Positions 7,855 to 16,394 of a DNA stretch of 36,646 nucleotides are shown here, piece by piece. Source of the stretch: Hydrogenophaga sp. (GTDB lineage Bacteria; Pseudomonadota; Gammaproteobacteria; Burkholderiales; Burkholderiaceae_C); NCBI GenBank assembly GCA_030696525.1, contig JAUYSB010000168.1:1-36646 (forward strand), read 5' to 3'. The notes below the pieces were generated by a model. That model did no database searches and was not told the DNA's origin. It was given only the letters and a program-made list of their open reading frames with translations. Positions within the stretch are counted from its first letter, which is position 1, and each line of letters begins with the position of its first letter. A program made the translations under genes and the position numbers.

Positions 7855-8712
7855 ATGAAACTCATGTCCTACCTCCATGCCGGCCTGGCTTCCTATGGCG
7901 CCTGGACACCTGCCGGCATCCACGATCTCGGCGGCCAGTTCCGTGTGACCTGGCCCGACCTGCAGGCCGTGATCGCATCAGACGCGGCGCTTGCCTTGGC
8001 TCGCCACCACATCGAGCAGGGTGCCAAGACCTACCTGGATGCGGCTGACATCGTTACTCTGCCACTGTTGTCGCGGCCGGCCAAGATCTTCTGCATCGGT
8101 GTCAACTACGCCGACCATGCCCAGGAAACCCAGATCGCCGCTGCGCCGCACCCAACGGTCTTCATGCGATTTGCCGACTCCCAGGTGGGGCACGGGCAGC
8201 CGCTGGTGATGCCCATGGAGTCTGAGCAGTTGGACTTCGAGGGCGAGATGGCCGTGGTGATCGGACGCGGCGGTCGGCGAATACCGCGCGAAAAGGCCTG
8301 GGAACATGTCGTGGGTTGCGCCTGCTACAACGACGCGTCGGTGCGTGACTGGCAGTTCCACAGCAGCCAGTGGGGCCCTGGCAAGAATTTTCACCACACG
8401 GGGGCCTTTGGCCCTTGGCTGGTAACCCGCGACGAAGTAGACCCGAGCCTCAAGCCCTTGACGCTCACAACCCGCCTGAATGGGGAAGTGATGCAGCAGG
8501 CGAGCACCGAAGACATGCTGTTCGATGTGCCGGCGTTGATTGCCTATTGCTCCACCCTGTTGCCGTTGCAGCCAGGCGACGTCATCGTCACGGGCACGCC
8601 AGCGGGCGTGGGTATGTCCCGGCAACCTCCGCTCTATTTGCAAGCGGGCGACGTGGTTGAGGTCGAGATCACCGGGCTGGGTTGCCTGCGCAACACCGTG
8701 GTGCGGGGGTGA
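7855..8712 (+). CDS. Fumarylacetoacetate hydrolase-family protein
   Basis: This 285-residue enzyme has an N-terminal cap and a C-terminal FAH catalytic domain. The domain opens with RPAKIFCIGVNYADHAQET (residues 74-92). The metal ligands are visible as Glu129-x-Glu131 in LDFEGEMAVVIG and Asp160 in YNDASVRDWQ, and GDVIVTGTPAGVG closes the fold. Family members cleave C-C bonds of acylpyruvates (fumarylpyruvate, homoprotocatechuate intermediates) or hydrate or decarboxylate oxo-acids, using Mg or Mn. The ATG at 7855 gives the family's normal start; the longer open frame overlaps the Bug gene. It is followed after four bases by the ADH gene region, suggesting translational coupling. The substrate is probably a dicarboxylic ring-fission product; that is inference from context. 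Confidence 0.9.
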   Translation: MKLMSYLHAGLASYGAWTPAGIHDLGGQFRVTWPDLQAVIASDAALALARHHIEQGAKTYLDAADIVTLPLLSRPAKIFCIGVNYADHAQETQIAAAPHPTVFMRFADSQVGHGQPLVMPMESEQLDFEGEMAVVIGRGGRRIPREKAWEHVVGCACYNDASVRDWQFHSSQWGPGKNFHHTGAFGPWLVTRDEVDPSLKPLTLTTRLNGEVMQQASTEDMLFDVPALIAYCSTLLPLQPGDVIVTGTPAGVGMSRQPPLYLQAGDVVEVEITGLGCLRNTVVRG

Positions 8713-8737
8713 CGGGATGATGACCAAAGGCAAGACC

Positions 8738-9895
8738 ATGACACTCAGCAGCACCCAGCGTGTGCATCTGGGTCTGGAGGCTGCGTCCACAGTGCGACAG
8801 GAGGCGCAGGCCCAGGGAGCGCAACGGGTGTTTGTCCTGGCCGGTCGCACGCTGGCCGCTGACACCGACGTGGTGCGCGCCATCGAGGCTGAGTTGGGGC
8901 CTCGCCATGCCGGCACCTGGACGGGCGTCACGCCGCATGTTCCGCGGGCCGATGTGCTGGCGGGTGCAGCAGCGGCACGCGCCGTGGGTGCCGACATGCT
9001 GGTGGCCGTGGGCGGGGGGTCGGTGGTGGATGCCGCGAAGGTGGTCAACCTGTGTCTGCGCCACGATGTGTTGCAGTCGGAAGAACTCGATCGCTTCGCC
9101 ATCGGGATCTCCAAGGGCGGGGGATGGCAGCGTCCCAGCTTCGAAGGCCCCGACCTGCCCCTGGTGTGCGTGCCCACCACCTTGTCGGGTGGTGAATTCA
9201 GTTCCTTGGCTGGTGTCACCGACGAACGCAGCCGCAAAAAACAAGGCATCAATCACGCGCACATGGCACCGGTCGCCATCGTTCTCGATCCACGCATCAC
9301 TGTTCACACGCCGCAATGGTTGTGGTTGTCCACCGGTGTGCGCTCTGTTGACCACGCCACCGAAACCCTGGCCTCGCAGCACTCCGATATGTACTGCGAT
9401 GGCATGGCCGACAGCGCGCTGCGCCTGCTGAGCGAAGGCCTGCGCAGGGTGCACCACAACCCCAACGACATGGAGGCGCGACTGATGTGTCAGGTGGGCA
9501 CCTGGCAGTCCAAGATCCCCACCATGTCGGGCGTGCCCATGGGAGCCAGCCACGCGATCGGTCATGTGCTGGGCGCCCTGTGCGGTGTGCCCCATGGCTA
9601 CACCTCGTGTGTCATGGCGCCCAATGTGCAGGCCTGGAATGCGCCCGAGGTGCGTGACCGGCAACGCCGCATCAGCGCCGCGCTCGGCGCGCCAGGCCGG
9701 CCGGCAGCAGCGCTGCTGGATGAACTGATCCGCTCCTTGGGGCTGCCGCGCAGTCTGGCTGAGGTGGGCGTCCCGCGTGAGCGACTGCAAGCCATTGCCG
9801 ATGCCACGCTGGAAGACCTCTGGGCGGCCACCAATCCCAGGCCGCTGCGCAGCAGCGGTGACGTGATGGAAATTCTCAGGTCAGCTTGCGTTTGA
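8738..9895 (+). CDS. Iron-containing-ADH-family dehydrogenase, maleylacetate-reductase-like
   Basis: This protein of about 385 residues has the Fe-ADH fold: a Rossmann half with GGGSVVDAAK (residues 92-101) for NAD(P)H, PTTLSGGEFS (146-155), and a helical half with GASHAIGHVLGALCGVPHG (269-287) supplying two histidines. Within the family, maleylacetate reductases reduce maleylacetate to 3-oxoadipate. The block TGVRSVDHATE (199-209) has Arg202 where metal-dependent members have the ligand Asp, so classical iron binding is doubtful. Start: AAAGG at 8726-8730 lies seven bases before the ATG at 8738; in-frame ATGs at 8717 and 8720 are alternatives. It ends the + strand catabolic group and converges with the LysR gene, 13 bases apart. 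Confidence 0.82.
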   Translation: MTLSSTQRVHLGLEAASTVRQEAQAQGAQRVFVLAGRTLAADTDVVRAIEAELGPRHAGTWTGVTPHVPRADVLAGAAAARAVGADMLVAVGGGSVVDAAKVVNLCLRHDVLQSEELDRFAIGISKGGGWQRPSFEGPDLPLVCVPTTLSGGEFSSLAGVTDERSRKKQGINHAHMAPVAIVLDPRITVHTPQWLWLSTGVRSVDHATETLASQHSDMYCDGMADSALRLLSEGLRRVHHNPNDMEARLMCQVGTWQSKIPTMSGVPMGASHAIGHVLGALCGVPHGYTSCVMAPNVQAWNAPEVRDRQRRISAALGAPGRPAAALLDELIRSLGLPRSLAEVGVPRERLQAIADATLEDLWAATNPRPLRSSGDVMEILRSACV

Positions 9896-9908
9896 TGGCG
9901 GCAACACG

Positions 9909-10805
9909 TCAGCCGCGTGCTGCGGCCACCTGTTTGCACAGTGTCAGAAAGGCCGTCAGCACTGGGGGCGGTGCGCGGTGGGCCAGCACCGTGGTGCAAA
10001 TGCGCCGATAGGCTGAGCGGCTGTTCAGCTTGCGGTGCGCCAGCCCGTCCAGGCTGGCACGCTCCACCAGTGATTCGGACAACACCCCCACGCCCAGTCC
10101 GGCATGGATCAACCCCAGCATGGTGGCCACCTGAGCCACCTCGTAGGCAGGGGCGAAGTCGGCTCCCAGTGCGCGGTACTGCTCATTGATGGTTTGGCGC
10201 AGATTGCTGCGGTTGTTCACTGCGACCTGCGGGTAGGCCTGCAGGTCCGACCAGCGCACGGTCTTCTTTTGTGCCAGTGGATGTGCCAATGGGAACAAGA
10301 CCACCAGGTAGTCCTTGAACAAGGGCACAGACACGAGGTCGCTGTCGGTGTGCATCGCGGGTGTGAGCGCGATATCGGCCTTGCCCGCACGCACCATCTC
10401 AAGGCAGGTATCGGACAGCTCGTCGTGTATGCGGATTTCCACGTCTGGGTGCTGTGGGCCAAAGACCTTGAGCACCTGAGGAATGAAGCCCGCCGCGATG
10501 GATGGACCTGCAGCGATGCTCAGACGCCCCCGTTTGCCGGCGGCGTATTCTTTGATCCGCACCTGGGTGTGGAGCACGCTGTCTGACAAGTGTTCGGCCA
10601 GGCGCTGAAACTCCAGCCCCACATCGGTCAGGCTGACCTGCCGCGTCGTGCGTTCAAAGAGCTTCACGCTCAAAGTCTCTTCGAGCCGCTTGATGGTGGC
10701 ACTCAGCGCCGGCTGAGACAGGTGGCATGCCACCGCAGCCTGGCTGAAACTCAGGCTGCGTGCCACTGCCAAAAAGACCTCTATCTGTCGGAATGTGATG
10801 TTCAT
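9909..10805 (-). CDS. LysR-family transcriptional regulator
   Basis: This 298-residue protein has the LysR architecture: a winged helix-turn-helix in residues 1-62 (FRQIEVFLAVARSLSFSQAA, then LSQPALSATIKRLEE), a linker helix, and a periplasmic-binding-like effector domain from about residue 90. LysR proteins usually respond to pathway metabolites. I chose the ATG at 10805, which begins MNITFRQIE, over an upstream codon that adds 25 atypical residues. The gene is convergent with the catabolic genes and not divergent from a target, so regulation of that cluster is plausible but not shown by layout. It lies 52 bases downstream of the GGDEF-EAL gene on the same strand. Confidence 0.92.
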   Translation of the reverse strand: MNITFRQIEVFLAVARSLSFSQAAVACHLSQPALSATIKRLEETLSVKLFERTTRQVSLTDVGLEFQRLAEHLSDSVLHTQVRIKEYAAGKRGRLSIAAGPSIAAGFIPQVLKVFGPQHPDVEIRIHDELSDTCLEMVRAGKADIALTPAMHTDSDLVSVPLFKDYLVVLFPLAHPLAQKKTVRWSDLQAYPQVAVNNRSNLRQTINEQYRALGADFAPAYEVAQVATMLGLIHAGLGVGVLSESLVERASLDGLAHRKLNSRSAYRRICTTVLAHRAPPPVLTAFLTLCKQVAAARG

Positions 10806-10857
10806 GGATGGGCTTTGCACCACACGGCGGTCGCCGGTGTCCGGAGGGTTGTTTGTG

Positions 10858-13248
10858 TCACGTTGGCAGGCGCCTGCCACGCCTGACCATGTCCTCGAAT
10901 TCGTCCACCGGCACCGGCGGGCTGAACAGGTAGCCCTGGACCATGTCGCAACCCTGCTCGCGCAGGTACTGCAGCTGGGCGTGGGTCTCCACGCCTTCGG
11001 CGATCACTTCCTGGCGCAAGCTGTGGCCCAGGGTGATGACCATGCGGGCGATGGCCGCGTCCTCCGGATCCACTGTGATATCGCGCACGAAGGACTGGTC
11101 GATCTTGAGGCAGTCCACCGGAAAGCGCTTGAGGTAACCCAGGCTGGAGTAGCCGGTGCCGAAGTCGTCGAGCGCTACCCGCGCGCCAATGGCCTTGATG
11201 TCGTGCAGCACCTGCAGCGTGCGCTGCGGGTCGTTCATCACCGCACTCTCGGTCAATTCCAGCTCCAGCAGTTCGGGCGGCAGGCCGCTGAACTGCAACT
11301 GCTGGTCGACAACCTGCGCGAGCTTGCCCGACTGGAACTGGCGGGCCGACACGTTGACCCCCACCACCAGCGGCCCCAGACCCTGTTCCTGCCAGCGCCG
11401 TGCGTCGACGCAAGCCGTCTTGAGCACCCATTCGCCTATGGGCACGATCAGTCCAGTCTCTTCGGCCACGGGGATGAATTTGCCCGGTGGCACCAGGCCG
11501 TCCACCGGGTGTTTCCAGCGGATCAGCGCCTCGGCGCCGACGATGCGGCCTGTGGCGATGTCGCAGCGGGGTTGGTAGTAGAGCACCAGCTGGTCATGGT
11601 CCAGCGCGCGGCGCAGGCCGGTCTCCAGCTCAATGCGCTGGCTCAGGCGGGCGTTCATGTCCACCGAGAAGAATTCGAACTGCTCACGCCCGTTTTCTTT
11701 GGCGCGGTACATGGCGATATCGGCGTGCATGATCAGGTCGCTGGGCAGTTCGCCGTCGCGGGGTGCCAGCGCAATGCCCAGGCTGCCCGAGATCGTCAGT
11801 TCGTGCCCCTTGGCCAGCAGGGGCTTGGCGAGGGCCTTGAGCAGCGCGTCGGCCACCAGCGCGGCGTCGGCTTCGGATGCAATGTCGCTGAGCACCACCA
11901 GGAATTCGTCGCCACCGAGCCGGGCCACGGTGTCGATATCGCGCACCTGTCGGCTCAGGCGCTGCGCCACCTCGATCAGCACCATGTCCCCCGAGCCATG
12001 GGTGAGGGTGTCGTTGATGACCTTGAAGCGGTCCAGGTCCAGCAGCATCACCGCCACCTGGCGTTGGTTGCGCCGGGCCTGGGTCACGGCACGTTCGATG
12101 CGGTCCACCACCAGCATGCGGTTGGCCAGGCCGGTCAGTGGGTCGTGACTGGCGGCATGTTCCAGTTCTTGTTCGTAACGCTGCTGTGCGGCGCGGGCCT
12201 CGTGGAGTGCGGCCACCATGCTGTTGAAACGCTGGCTCAGCCGCGCCAGCTCGGCCGTGGCGCCGGTCGGAACCACTTCGTGGGTGTGACCAGACGCCAC
12301 CGATTCCGTGGCCAGCTCCAGCTCCTGAATGGAGCGCCGCATGGACTGTGCAAAACGCCAGGCCATGAACACGCCCAGGCCCAGGCTGGCCAGCACGGCC
12401 ACGGTGTTGATGAGCAAGGCCTGACGCAAGGGGCCTTCCAGCACCGCCTCGGGCACCGACGCGGTGACCGAGTAGCCGGTCTGGGCCGAGCGCGACATGG
12501 CCGCCACGGACATGCGACCCTCAAGCGTGCGGCCTTCGCCCAGGCGCTCGGCGGGGCCTTCCAGCCACTCCTGGACTTGCGGCGCAACTTTTTTGCCAAT
12601 GAAGGCCTTGGGGTTGAGCTTGCGACCGGCGATGGTGCCCTGGCGGTCGTAGATCACGGCGATCCAGCCGTCGGGGAATATCTGGTTGGCCAGCAAAGCG
12701 TTGATGTGCTCGGCGTAGATGCCGGCGGTCAGCACGTAGGCGACCTTGCCGTCCACGCGCACCGGCACGTCCACCGGGATGAGCACCTTTTGGGTGACGG
12801 TGCCCACCACAATGTCACCGATGGCTGACCGCCCGCTGGCCACAACCGCCGCCTTGCGGGTGACATGGTCGGTGCGAGGCAGGGGCGTACCGAAGGGCTC
12901 CCTGGTGCTCAGCAGAATCTGTCCTGCCGGGTTGTAGAGTTGCAAAACGTCCAACAGTGGCATGGCCTGTTGCGCGGCAAGCATTTTGCGATGGACACCG
13001 GCCAGGTCGCCTCTGGCCAGTTCGTCGCTGGTCGCGGCGAGCAATTCGAGGTTGCGTTGTGCCGACAGCAACTGCTGGTCCACCAACTGGTTCATGGCAC
13101 GCACGCGGCCGAGCAGGTCCTGGTCGGCCGCATGGCGCTCGCGCTGGTAGCTGCCGTAGGTGGTCAGCAACAGGGCCAGAATCCCGGGCACCAGGGTCAA
13201 CAAGAGCAGTGCGGTCAGGCTCAGAGAGCGGAGGTGGGCTTTGAGCAT
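10858..13248 (-). CDS. Cache/HAMP-GGDEF-EAL bifunctional c-di-GMP protein
   Basis: This 796-residue membrane protein has a first transmembrane helix at about residues 9-30, a periplasmic sensing region of Cache type (YAEHINALLAN, WIAVIYDRQGTIAGR), a second helix near 277-300 and a HAMP linker. The GGDEF domain has an intact GGDEF at 445-449, preceded by an RDID inhibitory site. The EAL domain has EAL at 573-575, DDFGTGYSSL, KIDQSFV and AEGVET. Both active sites look complete, so it could make and degrade c-di-GMP; which activity dominates cannot be read. It is the last signalling gene of the - strand run and starts 68 bases after the preceding cyclase gene. The sensed ligand is unknown. Confidence 0.93.
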   Translation of the reverse strand: MLKAHLRSLSLTALLLLTLVPGILALLLTTYGSYQRERHAADQDLLGRVRAMNQLVDQQLLSAQRNLELLAATSDELARGDLAGVHRKMLAAQQAMPLLDVLQLYNPAGQILLSTREPFGTPLPRTDHVTRKAAVVASGRSAIGDIVVGTVTQKVLIPVDVPVRVDGKVAYVLTAGIYAEHINALLANQIFPDGWIAVIYDRQGTIAGRKLNPKAFIGKKVAPQVQEWLEGPAERLGEGRTLEGRMSVAAMSRSAQTGYSVTASVPEAVLEGPLRQALLINTVAVLASLGLGVFMAWRFAQSMRRSIQELELATESVASGHTHEVVPTGATAELARLSQRFNSMVAALHEARAAQQRYEQELEHAASHDPLTGLANRMLVVDRIERAVTQARRNQRQVAVMLLDLDRFKVINDTLTHGSGDMVLIEVAQRLSRQVRDIDTVARLGGDEFLVVLSDIASEADAALVADALLKALAKPLLAKGHELTISGSLGIALAPRDGELPSDLIMHADIAMYRAKENGREQFEFFSVDMNARLSQRIELETGLRRALDHDQLVLYYQPRCDIATGRIVGAEALIRWKHPVDGLVPPGKFIPVAEETGLIVPIGEWVLKTACVDARRWQEQGLGPLVVGVNVSARQFQSGKLAQVVDQQLQFSGLPPELLELELTESAVMNDPQRTLQVLHDIKAIGARVALDDFGTGYSSLGYLKRFPVDCLKIDQSFVRDITVDPEDAAIARMVITLGHSLRQEVIAEGVETHAQLQYLREQGCDMVQGYLFSPPVPVDEFEDMVRRGRRLPT

Positions 13249-13316
13249 CGGTGTGTCTTTTTTGCGCAGGGGCGGGCGCTATGTTGGGTCAATCGCCATT
13301 GCTGTGCAAGGTCAAA

Positions 13317-15200
13317 TCAATCGGCTGTGCCGCACGGCTTGGCGGCGCCTGCCATCACGCGGTTGCGCCCACCTTCCTTGGCCTGGTAGAGCGCCTCATC
13401 GGCGCGCTTGAGCGCGGCCTGAATGTCCTCGTCGCCGCTCTGCCAGAAGTCGACCCCCAGGCTGGCGGTGACCGCCAACGTCACGCCGCTGGGCAAGGCC
13501 ACGGGCGCCGCCTCGATGGCCTTGCGCACCCGCTCTGCCACTTGCAGAGCACGTTCTGCGTCGGCATCGGGCAACAAGGCCGCGAACTCTTCGCCACCCA
13601 TGCGCGCGGCCAGGTCCTGCTCACGCAGGCTGGCCCGAAAACGCTGCGCGACGGTGCTCAGCACCACGTCGCCGGCATCGTGGCCATGCTCGTCGTTCAC
13701 CCGTTTGAAGTGATCGAGGTCCAGCGCCAACACCGCCAACGGCCGTTGGGACTTGTGGGCCAGGCGCACAGCCTGTTCGGCTTCGAGCGCGAAGCAGCGG
13801 CGGTTGGCCAGCCCAGTGAGCGTGTCGGTCGATGCTTCCAACTGCAGACGCTGCTCGCGCTGGTAGCGTTCGCTGATGTCAACCACCACCACCAGCCAGC
13901 AAGGCTGGGGGTGGCCTTCGAGGTCGTTGATGTCCGTGCGGTGCAGCTCGGCGTGTATGGGCCCGCTGCGTGTCATCAGCTCCACCACCTGGGTGTCCAG
14001 CGCCGAGTCGTGCCAGTGCTGCAGCGCCGCGTCGCTCTTGAACAGCCGCGACATGGGCTGTCCTTCGGCCGCCAGCGCCCCAAACATCTCGATCATGGCG
14101 GTGTTGCTGCGCAGCAGTTGGCTCGATGCGCGGTCCACCACCGTCAGCGGCACGGGCAACTCCATCAACACCTTGCGCGTGACCTGGGCATGGGCACCCA
14201 GCATGGCCTGCGCCCGCCAGCCCTTGCGCAAGGCGTGCAGGCCCCAAGCCCAGACTCCCAGCAGCAGCACGGTCAGGCCGAGGTCTATCCAGGTGCTGCG
14301 CCACCAGCCGCCGAGGTAGTCGTTTCGGCTCATGCCCACCAGCAGGCTCAGGCTGCCGGTGCTCAGGGCAAAGGGAAGGTCACGCCGCACGGTCAGGCGC
14401 AACGTGTTGTCGATGGTTGAGCGCAACATGAAGCTGCCAGGCCCAGGGCCAGGTGTTGAAAAATCCAGTTCGGGCACCGTCTGTCCCTGGTTGAGGGACA
14501 GTGGCACCGGTTTTCGCAGGAGCAAGGTGTTGCGCGAGTCGATCAGGGTGACGTTGTGTTCCGGGCCCAGTTGGGGCACGTCGAACACATGGTCCAGCAC
14601 GGCCAGGGGCTCCAGCAGCACGGCCACCGCTTCCAGGGTTCCATCGGAGCTGCGGATGGCGCGGCTGATGAGCAGGGCAGGTGCGTTGGCCAGGCTGCGC
14701 GTGAAGCGAACGTCGGCCTGTGCTGCGCCGCGTTCGGTGAAGCTGTGCATGATCTCAGGCAGGCCCACCAACCGGCTGACGAGGTCGGGGTCGGTTTCGG
14801 CCACGGCACGGCCCTGGGCGTCCAGCAGCAGCAACTCGATGCCTGGCGTCAATTCGTTGTAAAGCCGGCGTATGGCGCGCAGATCATCGCTGCAGGCCAG
14901 CGCACACGGACCGCCAAGCTGTCGGCTGCGCCGCACCACTTCGCCGATGGCGTTGGAGATGGAGCGGTTGGTGGCAAACAAGTCCACCACGCCACGCTCC
15001 ACCTGTCGGGCGGTGTCCGACAGGTGCCGATAGGCCTGTTGTTCTGCTGCGTGGTAATTGCCCCAGGTCTGGATCAGCATGAGACCGATCGCCCCCCACA
15101 ACACCGCGCTCAGAACCCAGGGGGTCAAACGTCCGTGCGTGGCGCTGGGTGGCAAGGTGACTTCGGCCAAAGTTTTTCGGAAAAGAAAGGTGGTGAGCAC
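13317..15200 (-). CDS. Membrane diguanylate cyclase with double-Cache-like and PAS regions
   Basis: This 627-residue protein has a transmembrane helix near residues 30-48 and a large extracytoplasmic region of about 240 residues resembling a double-Cache sensor. A second helix near 290-312, a PAS-like stretch (about 335-455, with TVVDRASSQLLRSNTAMIEM) and a C-terminal GGDEF domain follow. GGEEF is at 535-539 with the RxxD site REQD upstream, so an active, product-inhibited cyclase is expected. No ATG covers the first helix. The start taken is GTG at 15200 with no clear ribosome site, 24 bases after the upstream gene, so translation may depend on that gene. Nearby TTG codons are alternatives. 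Confidence 0.9.
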   Translation of the reverse strand: MLTTFLFRKTLAEVTLPPSATHGRLTPWVLSAVLWGAIGLMLIQTWGNYHAAEQQAYRHLSDTARQVERGVVDLFATNRSISNAIGEVVRRSRQLGGPCALACSDDLRAIRRLYNELTPGIELLLLDAQGRAVAETDPDLVSRLVGLPEIMHSFTERGAAQADVRFTRSLANAPALLISRAIRSSDGTLEAVAVLLEPLAVLDHVFDVPQLGPEHNVTLIDSRNTLLLRKPVPLSLNQGQTVPELDFSTPGPGPGSFMLRSTIDNTLRLTVRRDLPFALSTGSLSLLVGMSRNDYLGGWWRSTWIDLGLTVLLLGVWAWGLHALRKGWRAQAMLGAHAQVTRKVLMELPVPLTVVDRASSQLLRSNTAMIEMFGALAAEGQPMSRLFKSDAALQHWHDSALDTQVVELMTRSGPIHAELHRTDINDLEGHPQPCWLVVVVDISERYQREQRLQLEASTDTLTGLANRRCFALEAEQAVRLAHKSQRPLAVLALDLDHFKRVNDEHGHDAGDVVLSTVAQRFRASLREQDLAARMGGEEFAALLPDADAERALQVAERVRKAIEAAPVALPSGVTLAVTASLGVDFWQSGDEDIQAALKRADEALYQAKEGGRNRVMAGAAKPCGTAD

Positions 15201-15224
15201 GGCAGAAGGTGTCCGGTGGTGGAT

Positions 15225-16379
15225 TCAATGTTGTGTCTGGTCACGCACCAGGTTGCGACCATCGCGCTTGGCGAGGTACAGCGCTGCGTCGGCGCGGGAC
15301 AGCAGTGCTTCGACACATACGTCGTCGACCATCAAGCTGCTGACCCCTACGCTCACGGTCACGCCTTGAGGCGCGGCTTCGAAGCCATGCGCGGCCACTG
15401 CGTGGCGCATGCGCTCGGCCAGTTGGCGCGCGGCCGCCAGATTGGCGGCGGGCAAAAGAACGATGAATTCTTCGCCGCCGTAGCGGCCCAGCAAGTCCAC
15501 CGTGCGCATGGAGCGGCGCAGCACCTGCACCAGGTCGGTGAGCACCTGGTCGCCGACTTGGTGCCCGTAACCATCGTTGATGCGCTTGAAGTGATCCACA
15601 TCCAGCAACAGCAGAGCCAGCGGCACGCCATAGCGTTGCCAGCGTAAAACCTCTCGCTTGCTGGCTTCGATGACCGTCCGCCGTGCCATGGCGCCGGTCA
15701 GGTCGTCGTGGGTGGCCAGGTACTTGAATTCATCTCGAACCCGCTCACTGGCCATGAACTGGCACCCGATGCTCAGCAGCATCAGCGAAAACACCGACAC
15801 CAGCAGGTACACCGACTGGATGAGCGAGGCGTCAAAACGTTGGGTGTCTGCCGAATACACCCACATGACGGCGATGGCGCGCGCGACCAGTGTCAGCAGC
15901 TGAGCCACCACCACAGCCGCCATGAATCTGCCGGCAAACCCCCGAGCCCATCGGAGCAGCACCAGAAGGTGCGTTGCCAAGATGGCAGTGCGCAGCCCGC
16001 CCAACAACAGCATCCGAACCCGGTAGTCCTGCTGAACAAGGTTGAACCAGGCCAGCAACAACAGGTTGGCGACACACAAAAGCGCCCAGAACCGTCCATG
16101 CGTTCGAACGCCCAGAAAGCGCTGGCTCCCCATCAGGAACAAGACCTCGCCAGCGAGCAACAGTGCGTGACCTCCGAGTGCCGCCAGGGCCGGCGGCACC
16201 ACAGCTTCGAGGCTGTAGGTGAGGGCGGCTGCACCACACAACAGTGGGGCGAACCCCCAGAGCAACAGGCCCGGAATGTTGGCTGGGTAGTTGCGTCGCA
16301 CACCCAGCAAAACGACACCCATGGAAGCACCCAGCAGGGAAGCCACCAACACCACGGAGCGCAGATCAAGAGAAATCAC
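15225..16379 (-). CDS. Diguanylate cyclase with multi-pass membrane sensor
   Basis: This 384-residue protein has an N-terminal half of about six hydrophobic helices (residues 8-205) without a large periplasmic loop, like MASE-type integral membrane sensors. A GGDEF domain starts near LATHDDLTGAMARR. The active-site motif GGEEF is at 301-305, with the RTVD inhibitory site five residues before it, so cyclase activity is expected. The gene begins 15 bases after the stop of the EAL gene, so the cyclase and the phosphodiesterase are very likely translated from one message. The signal is unknown; membrane-embedded sensors of this shape often respond to lipophilic or redox cues, but nothing here shows that. 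Confidence 0.92.
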   Translation of the reverse strand: MISLDLRSVVLVASLLGASMGVVLLGVRRNYPANIPGLLLWGFAPLLCGAAALTYSLEAVVPPALAALGGHALLLAGEVLFLMGSQRFLGVRTHGRFWALLCVANLLLLAWFNLVQQDYRVRMLLLGGLRTAILATHLLVLLRWARGFAGRFMAAVVVAQLLTLVARAIAVMWVYSADTQRFDASLIQSVYLLVSVFSLMLLSIGCQFMASERVRDEFKYLATHDDLTGAMARRTVIEASKREVLRWQRYGVPLALLLLDVDHFKRINDGYGHQVGDQVLTDLVQVLRRSMRTVDLLGRYGGEEFIVLLPAANLAAARQLAERMRHAVAAHGFEAAPQGVTVSVGVSSLMVDDVCVEALLSRADAALYLAKRDGRNLVRDQTQH

Positions 16380-16394
16380 AAGAGACTCAACACT

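Noticed and set aside
10795-12828. A 677-codon open frame on the + strand opposite the GGDEF-EAL gene
   Set aside because: It is antisense to a gene with clear domains, is rich in His, Gln and Ala as expected from reversed high-GC codons, and has no recognisable motif.
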